Shown piece by piece: positions 14,885 through 15,613 of a DNA stretch of 15,613 nucleotides. The stretch comes from JBBQVO01 sp038211505. GTDB taxonomy: Bacteria; Chloroflexota; Dehalococcoidia; DSTF01; JACRBR01. The notes under the pieces are model-generated. The model saw nothing but the letters and a program-made list of their open reading frames with translations, had not been told where the DNA came from and made no database searches. The stretch lies in assembly GCA_038211505.1 (NCBI GenBank), contig JBBQVO010000067.1, forward strand, positions 1 to 15,613. The letters run 5' to 3'. How positions within the stretch are numbered: position 1 is the stretch's first letter; each line of letters opens with the position of its first letter. The translations under genes were made by a program, and so were the position numbers.

Positions 14885-14937
14885 CGAACCTCCACGCTTC
14901 GGCTGTCTCACAGGCGACCGCCAACGGCACGAAGACG

Positions 14938-15613
14938 CTAGCGCGAGATCAGGGAGTCGAGTTCGGCGAGTAGCGCTTGTTGCTCCGGCGATGCGAACGC
15001 GGCGCGGGCGGGCTCAAGCGTCGCGACGAGCCACTCAGCGACGCCGTTCTTCAGGTCGGCGGGATGCAACGCGCCGGCGACGTACGCTTCGTCTGCTTCC
15101 TCCGGAGATGTGAAGATGAGATCGCCGCCGTGATCGGCGGTGCGAGCGATGCGGAACTCGCCGTCGCGGGCGAAGATTAGCTTGCGCGCCCAATCGAGCA
15201 TGGGGTTGAACTGCGCGGAGTCGGGCGGGCAGAATGCCTTGCGGACTTTCGTGCGGATCTCGTCCTCGCTGTCGTGGATAAAGATCGCCGAACTCTTATC
15301 GGACTTGCTCATCTTCATCGATGCCCAGAAGTCGCTGAGGTCGCCGTCGGGCGGCGGCCACGTCGACGGCTTCTTGATGCCGAGCAGCAGCGGGTGATGG
15401 ACGCATACTGGCTTGATCTGCGTGCCGGCGGCATCACGGAGCGGCGAAACCTTGAGCTTCGTGGCCACGTCGCGGGCGACTACGTGTGCTTTGCGCTGAT
15501 CCATTCCTGCGTGGGCGATGTTGATCTGCATCGCGAAAATGTCGGCGACTTGCATTGGGGCGTAGACCAGCTTGGCGAAGTCGACCGACTCGCCTTCTTT
15601 GCGTCCGAGGATC
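14938..15613 (-). CDS. tyrS: Tyrosyl-tRNA synthetase, archaeal/eukaryotic type, 5' end beyond the window
   Basis: C-terminal 224 or so residues of a class I aminoacyl-tRNA synthetase that charges tRNA-Tyr. The frame is open to the window edge (ILGRKEGESVDFAKLVYAP precedes Met 15555). MQVADIF, GMDQRKAHVVARD and KMSKS (15301-15315) are the core motifs. The region after KMSKS (EIRTKVRKAFCPP, NPMLDWARKL, GGDLIF, ALHPADLKNGVAEWL, LEPAR) aligns by eye with Methanocaldococcus TyrRS. The protein ends there and lacks the S4-like RNA-binding domain found at the end of standard bacterial TyrRS. The bacterial KFGKS-type signature is also replaced by KMSKS. TrpRS is the main alternative, but the DLKNAVAE/LEPIR ending favours TyrRS. 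The stop is TAG. Confidence 0.88.
   Translation of the reverse strand, partial: ILGRKEGESVDFAKLVYAPMQVADIFAMQINIAHAGMDQRKAHVVARDVATKLKVSPLRDAAGTQIKPVCVHHPLLLGIKKPSTWPPPDGDLSDFWASMKMSKSDKSSAIFIHDSEDEIRTKVRKAFCPPDSAQFNPMLDWARKLIFARDGEFRIARTADHGGDLIFTSPEEADEAYVAGALHPADLKNGVAEWLVATLEPARAAFASPEQQALLAELDSLISR

Overview
This is a GC-rich (clearly above 60%), gene-dense bacterial chromosome segment with about fifteen genes. No tRNA, rRNA, CRISPR array, insertion sequence or phage gene was recognised. Several traits fit a member of the Chloroflexota (Dehalococcoidia-like) better than a proteobacterium: a tyrosyl-tRNA synthetase of the archaeal/eukaryotic type, a free-standing nitroreductase resembling the C-terminal half of the F420-biosynthesis protein FbiB, and a separate small cobalamin-binding mutase subunit followed by MeaB. 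This assignment is an inference from family resemblance, not a database result.

Layout. Positions 1-2084 hold the 3' part of a polyprenyl diphosphate synthase and a complete pgk. Positions 2085-3397 are the odd stretch: three heptamer repeats at the end of pgk, a zone with only ORF fragments, and a secreted lipoprotein gene on the minus strand that looks broken by a stop and a frameshift. Positions 3398-4774 hold a two-gene unit: a B12-binding mutase subunit and its chaperone GTPase MeaB. Positions 4809-6241 (minus) carry an endonuclease/exonuclease/phosphatase-fold protein overlapping the FbiB-C-like nitroreductase.

Positions 6434-11678 form a lipid-modification region. It has a soluble diiron acyl-ACP desaturase-like protein with all six metal ligands, a divergent short-chain dehydrogenase, and a tightly overlapping triplet of FAD-dependent oxidoreductase, DUF1365 protein and a cyclopropane-synthase-type methyltransferase. 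The likely theme is introduction of a double bond into a fatty acyl chain followed by methylene/methyl or cyclopropane modification of that bond. The methyltransferase has Gln where cyclopropane synthases have a bicarbonate-binding His, so its product may not be a cyclopropane.

Positions 11703-12650 encode a membrane-anchored TlpA-like thioredoxin with a C-terminal region resembling a heavy-metal-associated (HMA) fold that has a CX4C site. This is the most unusual architecture in the window. Positions 12784-14479 hold a membrane BON-domain protein and an SRAP (YedK/HMCES) abasic-site protein. The right end (minus strand) has a VOC/glyoxalase-fold protein and the 3' part of tyrS, which runs off the window.
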